A stretch of 46,232 nucleotides of DNA from Clostridiales bacterium VE202-21 (GCA_000509105.1 BAIF02000097.1:1-46232); one strand, 5' to 3'. Positions 6,831 through 15,855 are shown, counted from the stretch's first letter. Notes: generated by a model from the sequence alone, not told the origin. Made by a program: numbers and translations.

Positions 6831-7274
6831 ATGATTTCTATAAGTGAATTTTTATCCATTACAAATCAATTCAATAAGCTGTACAGCGGAAGCATCAATG
6901 CGGTTGCAGCCGGGTACGGCATGAGTAAAGTGGAAGTGGATGTACTTTTATTTCTTCACAATAATCCTCAGTACGATACGGCCAGAGATATCGTGGAGTA
7001 CCGTCATATAGCCAAATCTTATGTATCTAAGGCAGTAGAATTACTGGTGAAAAGAGGGGCGCTGTTAATCAGGGAAGATGATAAAGATCGGAGGATCAGC
7101 CATCTGCAGGTTACAAAGGAGGCAGCCGGGCCGCTTGAAAAGGCGCTGGAGGCTCAGGCCCGGGTTATGAAGAGCGTTTTCAGGGGAATTACGAGTGAAG
7201 AGAGGCAGATGTTTGATCAGATTCTCTACCGTATATCAAGTAATTTGGAGACCATGAAACGAGGTGAGGAATGA
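6831..7274 (+). CDS. MarR-family transcriptional regulator
   Basis: The protein has 147 residues, the usual MarR size. Residues about 35-100 carry the winged helix: TARDIVEYRHIAKSYVSKAV, then VKRGALLIRE, then the wing DDKDRRISHLQVT with the conserved D..D.R pattern. AGGAGG lies 7 nt before the ATG at 6831; an adjacent ATG at 6828 is equally possible, and the in-frame start at 6732 lies inside the promoter. The stop overlaps the exporter start (ATGA), so it very likely controls that exporter and itself through the operators at 6750-6778. The ligand is unknown. Confidence 0.9.
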   Translation: MISISEFLSITNQFNKLYSGSINAVAAGYGMSKVEVDVLLFLHNNPQYDTARDIVEYRHIAKSYVSKAVELLVKRGALLIREDDKDRRISHLQVTKEAAGPLEKALEAQARVMKSVFRGITSEERQMFDQILYRISSNLETMKRGEE

Positions 7275-8044
7275 TGACAGTGAAGATACTTGTCTGTCTG
7301 GCGGCAGGAATGGGCGCCGGGATCGGAACGGGGTTGGCGGGGCTTTCTGCAGCGGCGGTGATCTCCCCCATGCTGATTACTTTTCTGGGATTTGATGCAT
7401 ATGAGGCGGTGGGAATATCACTGGCATCTGATGTGCTCGCATCGGCAGTTTCTGCTTATACATATGGGAAACATAAGAACCTGGATATCAAAAACGGGAT
7501 CGTGATGCTCCTAACAGTCCTGGTATTTACCCTGTTCGGCAGTTATATCGCTTCTTTGGTTCCGAATACGACAATGGGAAGCTTTTCTGTCTTTATGACC
7601 CTGCTTCTGGGTATTAAGTTTATAGTAAAACCGGTTATGACGACAAAAGAAAAGCAGGAGGAAAAAAGCGCCAGGACAAAAATTATCCAGTCAATTCTGT
7701 GCGGAATCGTGATCGGATTTATCTGTGGATTTATTGGTGCAGGCGGTGGCATGATGATGCTTCTGATGCTGACAAGTATACTTGGATATGAATTGAAGAC
7801 AGCGGTGGGGACGAGTGTTTTCATCATGGCATTTACGGCTTTTACAGGCGCCATATCCCATTTTTCAATCAGCGGCGGGCTGCCGGATATACCTGCCCTC
7901 GTGTTATGTATTTTGTTTACTTTGGTTGGCGCGAGATTAGCAGCTAAATTTGCGAATAAAGCCCCGGCGAAGGTCCTGAACCGGGCCACGGGAATTGTTC
8001 TGTCTGTGCTGGGGATTGCGATGATTGCAGTGAAAATTTTTTAA
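7271..8044 (+). CDS. TauE/SafE-family membrane exporter
   Basis: The protein has 257 residues and about eight membrane segments. Two half-repeats each start with the family's Gly-rich motif: GMGAGIGTGLAGLSAAAVISP near the N-terminus (with a few residues between) and CGFIGAGGGMMMLLML after residue 150. The family moves sulfite, sulfoacetate or other small organic anions across the membrane. Coupling to a MarR regulator suggests induction by a small aromatic or anionic compound. The start is the ATG overlapping the MarR stop; a second ATG follows directly. Confidence 0.85.
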   Translation: MMTVKILVCLAAGMGAGIGTGLAGLSAAAVISPMLITFLGFDAYEAVGISLASDVLASAVSAYTYGKHKNLDIKNGIVMLLTVLVFTLFGSYIASLVPNTTMGSFSVFMTLLLGIKFIVKPVMTTKEKQEEKSARTKIIQSILCGIVIGFICGFIGAGGGMMMLLMLTSILGYELKTAVGTSVFIMAFTAFTGAISHFSISGGLPDIPALVLCILFTLVGARLAAKFANKAPAKVLNRATGIVLSVLGIAMIAVKIF

Positions 8045-8073
8045 AAAGCCGCCCGAGAGCGGCATCCGGGCGG
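8043..8073 (-). terminator. Terminator for the glycerate kinase unit
   Basis: Stem CCGCCCG/CGGGCGG (8049-8073). On the minus strand it is followed by CTTTTTAA. It lies about 120 nt past the glycerate kinase stop and abuts the convergent exporter stop. Confidence 0.7.
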
Positions 8074-8196
8074 GAAAGCCGACACTTCGGACGCGGAACA
8101 GGCGGGGGGCGGCATATGGGCATGACTTGGCGGTTGGTTTGTAGATGTGCAGCTGGTCTGCCCTATGTAAATCTTCCATATAGCAGTCCCTTTTTA

Positions 8197-9347
8197 TTAG
8201 TATCTCTCGTTTGACAGTGCCTCTATGAGGCGGAAGACCTGCTCTGTGGTGTCTGTAAGGTTTTGGGCAGCATTTTCTGGGATGAGGGCCTCTTCCAGGG
8301 TGGTAATTCCACGTACTATGGGGAAGTAGGCGTCTATTCCGGCGCTGTTGCAGGCCCGGGCATCTGGGGTAACGCTCCCGGCGAATGCGAGAACTTTGAC
8401 GCCGTATTTTTTTGCGAGGGCGGCCACTCCGGCGGGGGCTTTGCCCATGGCAGTCTGGTGGTCAAGGCGGCCTTCTCCGGTGATTACGATGTCTGCGGTT
8501 TTCATTTCTTCTTCCAGGCGGACTGCACTCAAGATCAGGTCAATGCCGGGGGTAAGACGGGCATTCAGGTAACTGAGGAGGGCAAAACCGAGTCCTCCGG
8601 CTGCTCCGGCTCCGGGGGCGGCGGCGTGGCTGACGCCAAAGGTGTCAGCGGTGATTTGGGCAAAATGATCCATGGCTGCGTCCAGTAAGGGCTTCATCTC
8701 TTCAGTAACGCCTTTTTGCGGGCCGTATATGTATGTGGCGCCGTTTTTACCGCAAAGGGGATTGGTTACGTCGCAGGCGGCCTGAAAAGTACATTCGGAC
8801 AGCCATGGGAAGACGTGGTCGCTGCGGATGCTGGAAATTCCTGCAAGGGCCTGGGCGCTTGGCCTGATTTAAGTCCGTTCTCATCCAGAAATTCATATCC
8901 AAGTGCCTGGAGCATGCCGATTCCGCCATCGTTGGTTGCACTTCCGCCGATCCCGACGATAAAATTGCGGCATCCTTTTTCTGCGGCATCTTTGATCAGT
9001 TCTCCCACACCAAAGGTGGTGGCGGCCAAAGGATTCCGTTGTTCTCTTGGAATCAGAGTGATCCCCGCGGCAGATGCCATTTCAATAATGGCGGTGCCGG
9101 TTTCTTTCAGATATCCGTAACAGGCGCACACCGGTTCACCGAGAGGGCCCGTAACAGTGAGTTCTATACGCTCCCCGCCCAGCCCTTCTATGAGGGCATC
9201 GGTTGTACCTTCGCCTCCGTCTGCCAGCGGTCTGACAATTACATTTGCTTCTGGACTGGCTTTTTGAATACCTTCTTGGATTGCACGTCCGGCTTCCATG
9301 GAACTTAAACTGCCTTTAAAAGAATCAACAGCAACTACGATCTTCAT
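8197..9347 (-). pseudogene. glxK: Glycerate kinase with a one-base frameshift
   Basis: Two adjacent frames together make one complete glycerate kinase (GK-II, PF02595) of about 383 residues: VAVDSFKGSLSS, PLADGGEGTTDAL and GIGGSATNDGG in the first half, CDVTNPLCG, GPQKGVT, GAGAAGGLGFAL and TGEGRLD..T..GK in the second. The frame breaks near 8833-8840, where GGAATTTCC on the coding strand should have one more base; restoring it gives LQEISSIRSDHVFPWLSECT into ACDVTNP. It would phosphorylate D-glycerate to phosphoglycerate. GGAGG 7 nt before the ATG at 9347 supports the start. The CdaR-type regulator nearby is its usual partner. Whether the shift is real or a sequencing error cannot be told here. 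Confidence 0.85.
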
Positions 9348-9470
9348 AATAAAACCTCCATATTTGAAATTTAATTTTTTATTGATTGAATAGACGAAAA
9401 GTTACGCAGTAGAATGCCATTTTGCCGCAAGGCAGAGACATACGGAATATCCCATTTTGTTCATAATGGA

Positions 9471-9806
9471 CTATAGCTTTTTAGCCATAAATAGGCATGG
9501 GTTTTCTTCATCCCAATGAAGTGGAAAAATCTCTAATGGCACGAAATCCATCTTGCGGTAAAATTTTCTGGTTCTCTCATAGGGTTCATAGTGAACGGTA
9601 TGGGCTAATGTTTTAACAGTCAAAAATTCGAATTTGTTGGAACAACAATATTCTTCCACAGCCGATATAAGTCTTGTGCCTAATCCGCCGCGTTGATACC
9701 TGTTGATAACGCCCATGACGCACACCTCGGCTGTAAATGTATTATGAATTTTTATCGCAGCAAATCCAACAGGAGTCTGCTCATCAAATACTGCATAAAA
9801 AGGCAT
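9471..9806 (-). CDS. GNAT acetyltransferase, N-terminally truncated
   Basis: The 111 residues begin in the middle of a GNAT fold: FYAVFDEQTPVGFAAIKIH is the third to fourth strand region, RYQRGGLGTRLI is the acetyl-CoA loop (Q/RxxGxG/A), and YERTRKFYRKMDFVPLEI is the C-terminal part. GNAT proteins usually have another 40-50 residues in front. The frame stays open upstream to 9869 and reads as family-like sequence (SIVDYVSKVKT), but has no start with a ribosome binding site and then meets a stop. The gene is therefore probably a remnant or broken at its 5' end. The substrate is unknown. Confidence 0.6.
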   Translation of the reverse strand: MPFYAVFDEQTPVGFAAIKIHNTFTAEVCVMGVINRYQRGGLGTRLISAVEEYCCSNKFEFLTVKTLAHTVHYEPYERTRKFYRKMDFVPLEIFPLHWDEENPCLFMAKKL

Positions 9807-10080
9807 CGTCTTTACCTTACTAACATAATCAACAATAGATGCCCCAACTTATACGGGCTTATATCATTTCACATCTTGTCGCTTACTAATAACATTTACT
9901 ATTTTTTGTATAGACACAGAAACAATGATGTCCTGTATGTATTTATTATATCAAAACTTCAGTGTACGGCTATGTTACAGATACTGAAAATAGAAAAAAA
10001 TCCCGTCAATATTTGTTATTAGTAATAAAACTTGTTTGAAAATCATCCCCGCATACAGTGGTATGAATAAACAATGACCT

Positions 10081-11139
10081 TTATAAATGCTGCTTGCAGA
10101 ATAAAGCGAACTGCAGCATGAAAGCATCATGGAATACCCGTGGATTCAGTCCGGTTCTTTCTGCGATCTTGTCCAATTGATACTGCAGAGTATTCTTGTG
10201 GATAAAGAGTTTTTCGGAAGCAGTTTTTAAGGAAAGGCTGCAGTTGAAGTACGTTTTCAAGATATGCAGCTCCCTGGGATTCAGCTGCTTCAGGACATGG
10301 TCCGCATAAAGCCTCTGTATGCTGCCTGGCAGGCTTTCCATGACAAACTCAATGGAAATGTCTTCTATATTATAAAATACGGCGTTCCGCTGCTGTGCAT
10401 GTTCCCGGGCGGCCTGGGCACTGCGATAGGACTGGTGCAGCTGATAGAGTGTACAAAATGGCCCCATGCCGGAATGAACGCGTTCCTGAAACCTGCTGCC
10501 AAATTCAGACGGAGAAAAACGGCCAAAGGTTTCCCTGTCAAATATGACAACCCACTCATTGGGATAAAGATAAAGGGAGAGCCGGCATCCCAGAGCGGCA
10601 AAATAAAAACGCAGCGCAGGCTCCAGAGTGGTGTCCGGCATTTTTATAGAAAGCGCGGCATATTCCTGAGCAGGATCAATCTCGTATTTATCCAACAGCA
10701 ATTCCAGCTGCTTCTGATTCTGAATGTTGTCATAAATAAGCGAAGTTACAAGATAATGCAGGGACCGGTTTTCAGAGAGCATTTCTTCATTCAGTTGCTG
10801 CTCCTTGAGAAAAACTTCTGTGATTTTAGTAATCAGGAAGCCGAACTGCCGGAGCTCATCCGGATTTCCGGTGATGCCGATGGCGGCGACTGGCTGCCCC
10901 TCCAGAAAAATGGGGTAATTAATTCCATTCTGTGTGCCTTTAAAACGGTGTCCGCTGTCCACGTATACGGGCGCGCCGGTTTTCACGGCTTCACTGCCGG
11001 CCTCATGGAAAGTACCGATTCGCTGTGGGTTCGTACTGCCGATTATGATGCCAAAGGCATTGATCAGGTTGATGTCATTTTTAACCACCTCGTAGACTGC
11101 ATTAACAATCTGTGAGGCGAGCTGCCTGGAAAGTTCCAT
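10081..11139 (-). CDS. cdaR: CdaR-type sugar-diacid/glycerate regulator
   Basis: The protein has 352 residues. Residues 1-135 are the diacid-recognition domain (QLASQIVNAVYEVV, NAFGIIIGSTNPQRIGTFHEA, INYPIFLEGQPVAAIGITG). A GGDEF-like middle follows, and the C-terminus is a PucR helix-turn-helix (YFNCSLSLKTASEKLFIHKNTLQYQL). Proteins of this type sense glycerate or sugar diacids and activate glycerate kinase and related genes. AGGAGG 7 nt before the ATG at 11139 fixes the start; the longer frame from 11193 is rejected. Glycerate kinase lies downstream on the same strand and a GarR-like reductase is close by on the other strand. Confidence 0.85.
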   Translation of the reverse strand: MELSRQLASQIVNAVYEVVKNDINLINAFGIIIGSTNPQRIGTFHEAGSEAVKTGAPVYVDSGHRFKGTQNGINYPIFLEGQPVAAIGITGNPDELRQFGFLITKITEVFLKEQQLNEEMLSENRSLHYLVTSLIYDNIQNQKQLELLLDKYEIDPAQEYAALSIKMPDTTLEPALRFYFAALGCRLSLYLYPNEWVVIFDRETFGRFSPSEFGSRFQERVHSGMGPFCTLYQLHQSYRSAQAAREHAQQRNAVFYNIEDISIEFVMESLPGSIQRLYADHVLKQLNPRELHILKTYFNCSLSLKTASEKLFIHKNTLQYQLDKIAERTGLNPRVFHDAFMLQFALFCKQHL

Positions 11140-11234
11140 AGAGAGTCCTCCTGTCTGGTTAATATGTATATTGTAATATATTATTGGTATCAATGCCAGA
11201 AGATGTTTTCCTATTGCAGATAAATGAGCAAATT

Positions 11235-11280
11235 AAAAACCACCGCTGGCCGGCTGTGCCAGCCGGTTGGCAGATGGTTT
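11235..11280 (-). terminator. Terminator of the isolated pilin gene
   Basis: Core stem CCGGCT/AGCCGG with outer pairing AACCA/TGGTT. On the minus strand the hairpin is followed by GGTTTTTAATTTG. It lies 20 nt past the pilin stop and isolates that gene from cdaR. Confidence 0.7.
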
Positions 11281-11299
11281 ATATTTTATATGAGGTGAT

Positions 11300-12133
11300 T
11301 TAGTTTACTGCAGTGTACTTATTTTCGTCCAGCCAAGTCTTCAAAGAATTGTAATCATATACAGGAGAGGTGCCCGTTCCCCAGCCTGCTATGTTCACAG
11401 TGTTCTTTTCAGGAGCCTGATATACTTTTCCGTCTACATAGATAAGATTAGCTGACCAGCCGCCGTGTGTGGTAGATGATGTGTTGGCAAACAGGACAAC
11501 CGGAGGGTTTTCCTGTTTGAAATCGCCTAAATAATAAGGATGCCAATATAATTCGTTTTTTTCATAGGGCGTGCCCTTTTTCTGGGATTCGGTAACTGCT
11601 AAGAGCCCGCCGTTATTTACTGCATTTTCTATAAGCCTGAGGCGGTCCAGAGAATTTAGCTTTGGATTATCCTGTTTCTGCCCTGTAACAAAGTCACTCG
11701 CCTGTTTTATAAAATTGTTCATTCTGGTAAGGGTAGCATTACCTTCAACATCTATGTAAATCCGGGGATCATGCTTGATGTCATAAATTACATGGAGATT
11801 GCTTTCCGATAAATATCCGAAAGATAAGATCTCTGCATCATCGTCTTCAAACTGTATAGTAGTCTCAAATGACCCGCCGGCATTCGCCTGTTTCAAGATT
11901 ACAGGCCTGCTGTCGTTCAGGATCTGTGCGGTAAGGGTTCCCTCGGCGGCAAGATCAACGGCAGTCCTGGCAGCAGCCTGAAGTACTTCGCTGCACTCAT
12001 TAATAGCGGCGGCATTTTTAGCCTTGGACACATATCTTAAAAGTGAAGGAACCAGGACGGCTGCCAATACTAGAATGATAACAATCACAACAATTAATTC
12101 AACTAAGGTGAACCCGCCTTTTTTCCGCTTCAT
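11300..12133 (-). CDS. Type IV pilin-like protein, intact
   Basis: The protein has 277 residues. The N-terminus KGGFTLVELIVVIVIILVLAA (shortened here) is a textbook prepilin signal: a short basic leader, Gly at the cleavage site, Phe at +1 and Glu at +5, then a hydrophobic helix. The rest is a globular domain of about 240 residues, large for a major pilin, so it may be a minor pilin or a surface adhesin. GGGAGG 6 nt before the ATG supports the start. It has its own promoter and terminator and faces away from the decayed pilus cluster at 14467-20572. It could be processed by the prepilin peptidase there. Confidence 0.85.
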   Translation of the reverse strand: MKRKKGGFTLVELIVVIVIILVLAAVLVPSLLRYVSKAKNAAAINECSEVLQAAARTAVDLAAEGTLTAQILNDSRPVILKQANAGGSFETTIQFEDDDAEILSFGYLSESNLHVIYDIKHDPRIYIDVEGNATLTRMNNFIKQASDFVTGQKQDNPKLNSLDRLRLIENAVNNGGLLAVTESQKKGTPYEKNELYWHPYYLGDFKQENPPVVLFANTSSTTHGGWSANLIYVDGKVYQAPEKNTVNIAGWGTGTSPVYDYNSLKTWLDENKYTAVN

Positions 12134-12175
12134 AAAATACCTCCCCAGATATTCTCTTTTGTAAAATGTGTGTTC

Positions 12176-12204
12176 AGTATAGCATTTTCAACGGAAGATT
12201 ACAA
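12176..12204 (-). promoter_or_regulatory. Promoter of the isolated pilin gene
   Basis: On the minus strand TTGTAA, a 17-nt spacer and TATACT. The leader to the ATG at 12133 is about 35 nt. Confidence 0.7.
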
Positions 12205-12245
12205 TGTGATTTGACGGTATGATACACAAAAAAATAATTTCTCTA

Positions 12246-12274
12246 TTGTGACAGGTTTCCTAATATACTATAAT
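12246..12274 (+). promoter_or_regulatory. Promoter of the garR-like gene
   Basis: TTGTGA (12246-12251), a 17-nt spacer and a perfect TATAAT (12269-12274). The palindrome at 12294-12323 begins about 13 nt after the predicted transcription start. Confidence 0.75.
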
Positions 12275-12293
12275 AAAACAGTAAGTCTCTGTG

Positions 12294-12323
12294 GTAACAG
12301 TTCAGGCCTGTCTGAACTGTTAC
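12294..12323. repeat. Dispersed palindrome, copy 1
   Basis: Perfect 12-bp arms GTAACAGTTCAG and CTGAACTGTTAC around six bases (GCCTGT). It lies in the 5' leader of the garR-like gene. The same arm sequence recurs at 19991 and, half-degraded, at 33639, so it is better read as a repeat family than as a local operator. Confidence 0.75.
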
Positions 12324-12433
12324 GCAGTATAAAGTAAAATCATGAATCAGCTGAAGCAATAAAACAAAATACGAATTAAGATCCGGAAAAATTTGAAATC
12401 ATTTTCCGGCAATATGAAGACGAGGGTGATAGA

Positions 12434-13294
12434 ATGAAGAAGATAGGGTTTATTGGAATAGGAATCATGGGGAAATCCATGGCACGAAATCTAATGAAAG
12501 CGGGCTATGAACTGCATATCTTTGCACGGGACAAAGCGAAGGCAGAAGATTTGATTGCAGAGGGGGCACTTTTCCATGACTCGATCAAGAGCTGTGTGGC
12601 GGGATGTGAGGCCGTTATTACGATTGTGGGATTCCCAAAGGATGTGGAAGAGGTGTATTTTGACGCAGGCAATATTTTGGACAGTGCGGACGAAGGCGCA
12701 TATTTGATTGATATGACAACGACCAGCCCGCAGATCGCGGAGAAAATATATACAGAGGGGACAAAGAAAGGCTTCCATGTAATTGATGCCCCTGTAACTG
12801 GCGGTGATACCGGAGCAAAAGAGGGAACCCTCTCTATCCTTGCCGGTGGGGATCGGGCGGACTACGAAGCGTGTCTTCCGCTGTTTGAAGCCATGGGGAC
12901 AAATATCAATTATCAGGGAAAGGCTGGCTGCGGACAGCACTGCAAGCTTGCAAATCAGATTATGATTGCCGGGGCGCTGTCGGGAGTCTGTGAGGCGCTT
13001 GCCTACGCCAGGGCAAAAGGGCTGAACCTGGAAACTGTTTTAAAATCAGTATCCACTGGTGCGGCAGGCAGCAGACAGCTGGATACATTCGGGCCAAAGA
13101 TTCTGGTTGACGATTATGCGCCCGGCTTTTTTATGAAGCATTTTATCAAGGATATGAAACTGGCTTTAATTGAGGCAAATATGAGTGAGCTGGACCTGGG
13201 GATGCTCAGCCAGGTGCTTGCTAACTGTGAAGAACTGGAAGCGGAAGGATACGCAGAGCTGGGAACACAGGCGCTGATGAAGTACTATGAATAG
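12434..13294 (+). CDS. garR: 2-hydroxy-3-oxopropionate (tartronate semialdehyde) reductase-like
   Basis: The protein has 286 residues, a normal length for beta-hydroxyacid dehydrogenases. GFIGIGIMGKSMARNL is the NAD(P)-binding Rossmann motif, DAPVTGGDTGAKEGTL is the substrate-binding signature, and GCGQHCKLANQI carries the catalytic Lys. The family also includes 3-hydroxyisobutyrate dehydrogenase; the assignment to tartronate semialdehyde reduction rests on the nearby glycerate kinase and CdaR-type regulator. It would supply D-glycerate for the kinase. The start has GAGGGTGATAGA before the ATG. It is expressed from the promoter at 12246-12274. Confidence 0.8.
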   Translation: MKKIGFIGIGIMGKSMARNLMKAGYELHIFARDKAKAEDLIAEGALFHDSIKSCVAGCEAVITIVGFPKDVEEVYFDAGNILDSADEGAYLIDMTTTSPQIAEKIYTEGTKKGFHVIDAPVTGGDTGAKEGTLSILAGGDRADYEACLPLFEAMGTNINYQGKAGCGQHCKLANQIMIAGALSGVCEALAYARAKGLNLETVLKSVSTGAAGSRQLDTFGPKILVDDYAPGFFMKHFIKDMKLALIEANMSELDLGMLSQVLANCEELEAEGYAELGTQALMKYYE

Positions 13295-13351
13295 GCAGCA
13301 GGCCGCTTAAAAGGGGCGGTGGGAAACGTACAGTAGAAAAGGGTGCAGACT

Positions 13352-14152
13352 ATGAAATTGACGATATTAGGTACTGGAAATGCAACGGTGACAGACTGCT
13401 ATAATACGTGCTTTGTTTTGTCGGAGGAACACAGGCATTTTCTGGTAGATGCAGGGGGCGGCAATCAGATCCTCCGGATTCTGAAGGAGACGAATATACC
13501 GTTGGAAGAAATCCATGATATATTTATTACACACGAGCACATTGATCATCTGCTGGGGTTGTTCTGGCTGATAAGAATGATCGGGCAGAACATCAATCAG
13601 GGAAAATATGAGGGGAAGGTCAGGATTTACTGCCACAGCGGCCTGATCCTCACGATTACAACGATAGCGGAACTGACGATCATGAAAAAGGTGACGAAAC
13701 ACCTTGGAGGGCGTATTCAGCTGATTCCGCTTGAAAGCGGGGATACGAAACAGATACTGGGCTGCGAAGTTACCTTTTTTGATATTGGATCAACAAAGGC
13801 CCGGCAGTTTGGATTTACTTTGAAAACCGCGGACGGGAAAAAGCTGTCCTGCTGCGGGGATGAACCGTATAATCCGTGTGAAGAGGAGTATGTCAGAGAC
13901 AGCGACTGGCTGATGCATGAGGCATTCTGCCTTTATAGAGAAGCAGATAAATTCAAGCCATACGAAAAACATCATAGTACGGTAAAGGAGGCATGTCTGC
14001 TGGCAGAGCAGCTGAGAATCCCAAATCTGATTCTTTATCATACGGAAGAAACGCATTTGGAGGAACGGAAAGAACTATATACCGAAGAAGGAAGAAAATA
14101 TTACAGCGGAAATCTATATGTACCGGATGACCAGGAAGTGTTCCGGATTTAG
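13352..14152 (+). CDS. MBL-fold metallo-hydrolase (RNase Z-like)
   Basis: The protein has 266 residues. LGTGNATVT opens the fold, FLVDAGGGN is the first metal-adjacent loop, THEHIDH is the HxHxDH zinc motif, and HEAF and HHSTVKEA supply later ligands. It resembles the RNase Z/arylsulfatase-like group, which cleaves phosphodiester or related bonds with two zinc ions. AGGGTG before the ATG at 13352 supports this start over an in-frame GTG at 13343. It follows the garR-like gene by 57 nt on the same strand and may be cotranscribed. The substrate is unknown. Confidence 0.8.
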   Translation: MKLTILGTGNATVTDCYNTCFVLSEEHRHFLVDAGGGNQILRILKETNIPLEEIHDIFITHEHIDHLLGLFWLIRMIGQNINQGKYEGKVRIYCHSGLILTITTIAELTIMKKVTKHLGGRIQLIPLESGDTKQILGCEVTFFDIGSTKARQFGFTLKTADGKKLSCCGDEPYNPCEEEYVRDSDWLMHEAFCLYREADKFKPYEKHHSTVKEACLLAEQLRIPNLILYHTEETHLEERKELYTEEGRKYYSGNLYVPDDQEVFRI

Positions 14153-14317
14153 CACAATTGGTGCTGTAAAAGTGAAATAAACGGGCGTGTTTGCTAGAAT
14201 ATATATTTTGAGATGAAAAGTGCAAAGAAAGTGTGGAAGAAGAGCAAAGAAAGCGTAAATAATAGCTTCAAAACTTATGATAGCTAATAAGTAATTTGCC
14301 AAATGCGCAACAGCTTA

Positions 14318-14347
14318 TTGACACAGACTGACAAATGGGAGTTAAAT
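14318..14347 (+). promoter_or_regulatory. Possible promoter of the pilus cluster
   Basis: A perfect TTGACA (14318-14323), an 18-nt spacer and TTAAAT. The -10 box is weak. Its position about 120 bp before the first pilin remnant fits. The rest of the 14153-14466 gap holds only the palindrome at 14365. Confidence 0.45.
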
Positions 14348-14364
14348 CCAACCAGTATCAGATA

Positions 14365-14389
14365 CGCATGTCATGATGCATGACATGCG
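14365..14389. repeat. Perfect 11-bp palindrome in the pilus leader
   Basis: Arms CGCATGTCATG and CATGACATGCG separated by ATG. It lies just downstream of the possible promoter at 14318-14347, where either an operator or a leader hairpin would act. No T-run follows, so it is not a terminator. Confidence 0.6.
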
Positions 14390-14466
14390 GTCTTTCCGGG
14401 AGTCATACTATTGAATCTATTCGGTGCAAAGGGAGGACGAATAACATTATCCAGGAGGAAAAATTT

Positions 14467-14865
14467 TTGTTTAAAGAATTAAGACAGAAGGCTAAAAATA
14501 AGAAAGGGTTTACGCGGTTGAACTGATCGCTGTAATTGTAATTATATTGATTCTTGCAGCGGTTCTGGTACCAAGTTTATTGAAATATACATGCAAAACA
14601 GCCCTCATAGTCCTGCTTATTTCAGCAGTGGTTCTTGCACCACCCTGTGGATATGGAATCAGTCAGTTCAGGAGCGGCAGGCTCTGCGTGAAGCGAAGAA
14701 TGTTGTCCTGGACAGATCCATTTAGTTTCATGGAATACCAGAAAGAACTGCGTAGATACCATGAGTTATCGGAAGGGAAGATTTTTGGTGCAGTATCAGT
14801 ATGATGCAACTGATGATACTGTTACATGGGAAGTCTACTGGAAGATTCATCAATATACTGATTAG
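14467..14865 (+). pseudogene. Degraded type IV pilin gene
   Basis: AGGAGG lies 8 nt before a TTG start that reads LFKELRQKAKNKKGFT, after which the pilin helix continues one frame over as VELIAVIVIILILAAVLVPS. One base is missing at about 14516 (ACGCGG for ACGCTGG). Further frame changes follow: a mid-region reads QALREAKNVVLDRSI in another frame, and the C-terminus DDTVTWEVYWKIHQYTD ends at 14865 in a third. The N-terminal helix is nearly identical to that of the intact pilin at 11300-12133, so the two are related copies. Confidence 0.8.
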
Positions 14866-15030
14866 ATGAGGAGTGGGAATTTGTTCGGTTGTAACCGGGT
14901 GAATTCCCCTTTTTATGAAAGGGAAAAAGTGGAAACAAATACCTTTTTTCTTTTCATAAGAAGATTTTAACTTACATAATTCAATGTGAAATCACCGAGC
15001 GTGGTTTGAAACAAGATTCGGAGAATAAAT

Positions 15031-15813
15031 ATGAGTTTTATTATATGTGAAGCGCTGTTGTGCATCCTTTTGTTTTTTGCCGGCGCCTGTGTGTTTTCTT
15101 TTTTAAACGTGATTGTCTATCGCGTCCCTAAGAAAATGTCTTTTATCAGGGGGCGTTCAGCCTGTCCGGCCTGCCATCATGAACTAGGGGCAGCGGATTT
15201 AATTCCCATATTCAGCTATCTATTATTGCGGGGAAAGTGCCGCTACTGCGGCGGGAAAATTGGAGCCAGGGACACGCTTACCGAGGCAGCAGGAGGTGCA
15301 GCCGCACTGTTTTGCGCCATATACTATGGATATGACGGCGGGGATTATGCGAAAGCAGTGCTGGTCTTCGCATTCGCAGGGGTTCTGACCGTTGTGGCAC
15401 TGATGGATTTAGACACCATGGAGATTGCGGACGGCTGCTCCATAGCCATTGTAGTTCTGACAGCAGCGGGACTGTTTTTTATGAAGGATATTACGATCGG
15501 GCAGAGGCTGATCGGAATGGTGTGCATCAGCGTACCCATGCTGCTTCTTGCGATCGCTGTCCCGGGAGCATTTGGAGGCGGCGATATCAAGCTGATGGCA
15601 GCAGGGGGGCTGTTTCTTGGATGGCGGACGGTTCTGGCATCTGCGATTATCGGTATCCTCCTGGGAGGCGGATATGGGATCTATCTGCTGGCATCAGGAA
15701 AGAAGGGGCGCAAGGAACAGTTTGCATTCGGGCCGTTTCTGTGTGTGGGCATGATACTGGGCCTGCTCTTCGGGAACCAGATGATTGACTGGTATCTGGC
15801 GATTCTGATATAG
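15031..15813 (+). CDS. pilD: Prepilin peptidase (type IV leader peptidase)
   Basis: The protein has 260 residues with about seven to eight membrane segments. The cytosolic loop after the first segment has the two zinc-binding pairs CPAC and CRYC of bifunctional enzymes that also N-methylate the pilin. The catalytic aspartates lie in ALMDLDTMEI and in FGGGDIKLMA (the GxGD motif). It cleaves prepilins after the Gly that precedes the mature N-terminus. GGAGA 6 nt before the ATG supports the start. It is one of the few intact genes in this otherwise decayed cluster, and could process the intact pilin at 11300. Confidence 0.9.
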   Translation: MSFIICEALLCILLFFAGACVFSFLNVIVYRVPKKMSFIRGRSACPACHHELGAADLIPIFSYLLLRGKCRYCGGKIGARDTLTEAAGGAAALFCAIYYGYDGGDYAKAVLVFAFAGVLTVVALMDLDTMEIADGCSIAIVVLTAAGLFFMKDITIGQRLIGMVCISVPMLLLAIAVPGAFGGGDIKLMAAGGLFLGWRTVLASAIIGILLGGGYGIYLLASGKKGRKEQFAFGPFLCVGMILGLLFGNQMIDWYLAILI

Positions 15814-15855
15814 TAAAATATTACCTAAAATTAGGGAATCAGGGAGGGACGTCTG

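Noticed and set aside
10264..11115. A 283-residue plus-strand frame opposite the CdaR-type regulator
   Set aside because: The minus strand encodes a full regulator with known domains and a strong ribosome binding site; the plus frame lacks both.
14153..14466. Cyclic-di-GMP riboswitch ahead of the pilus genes
   Set aside because: The conserved core of either known class was not found; only a simple palindrome is present.
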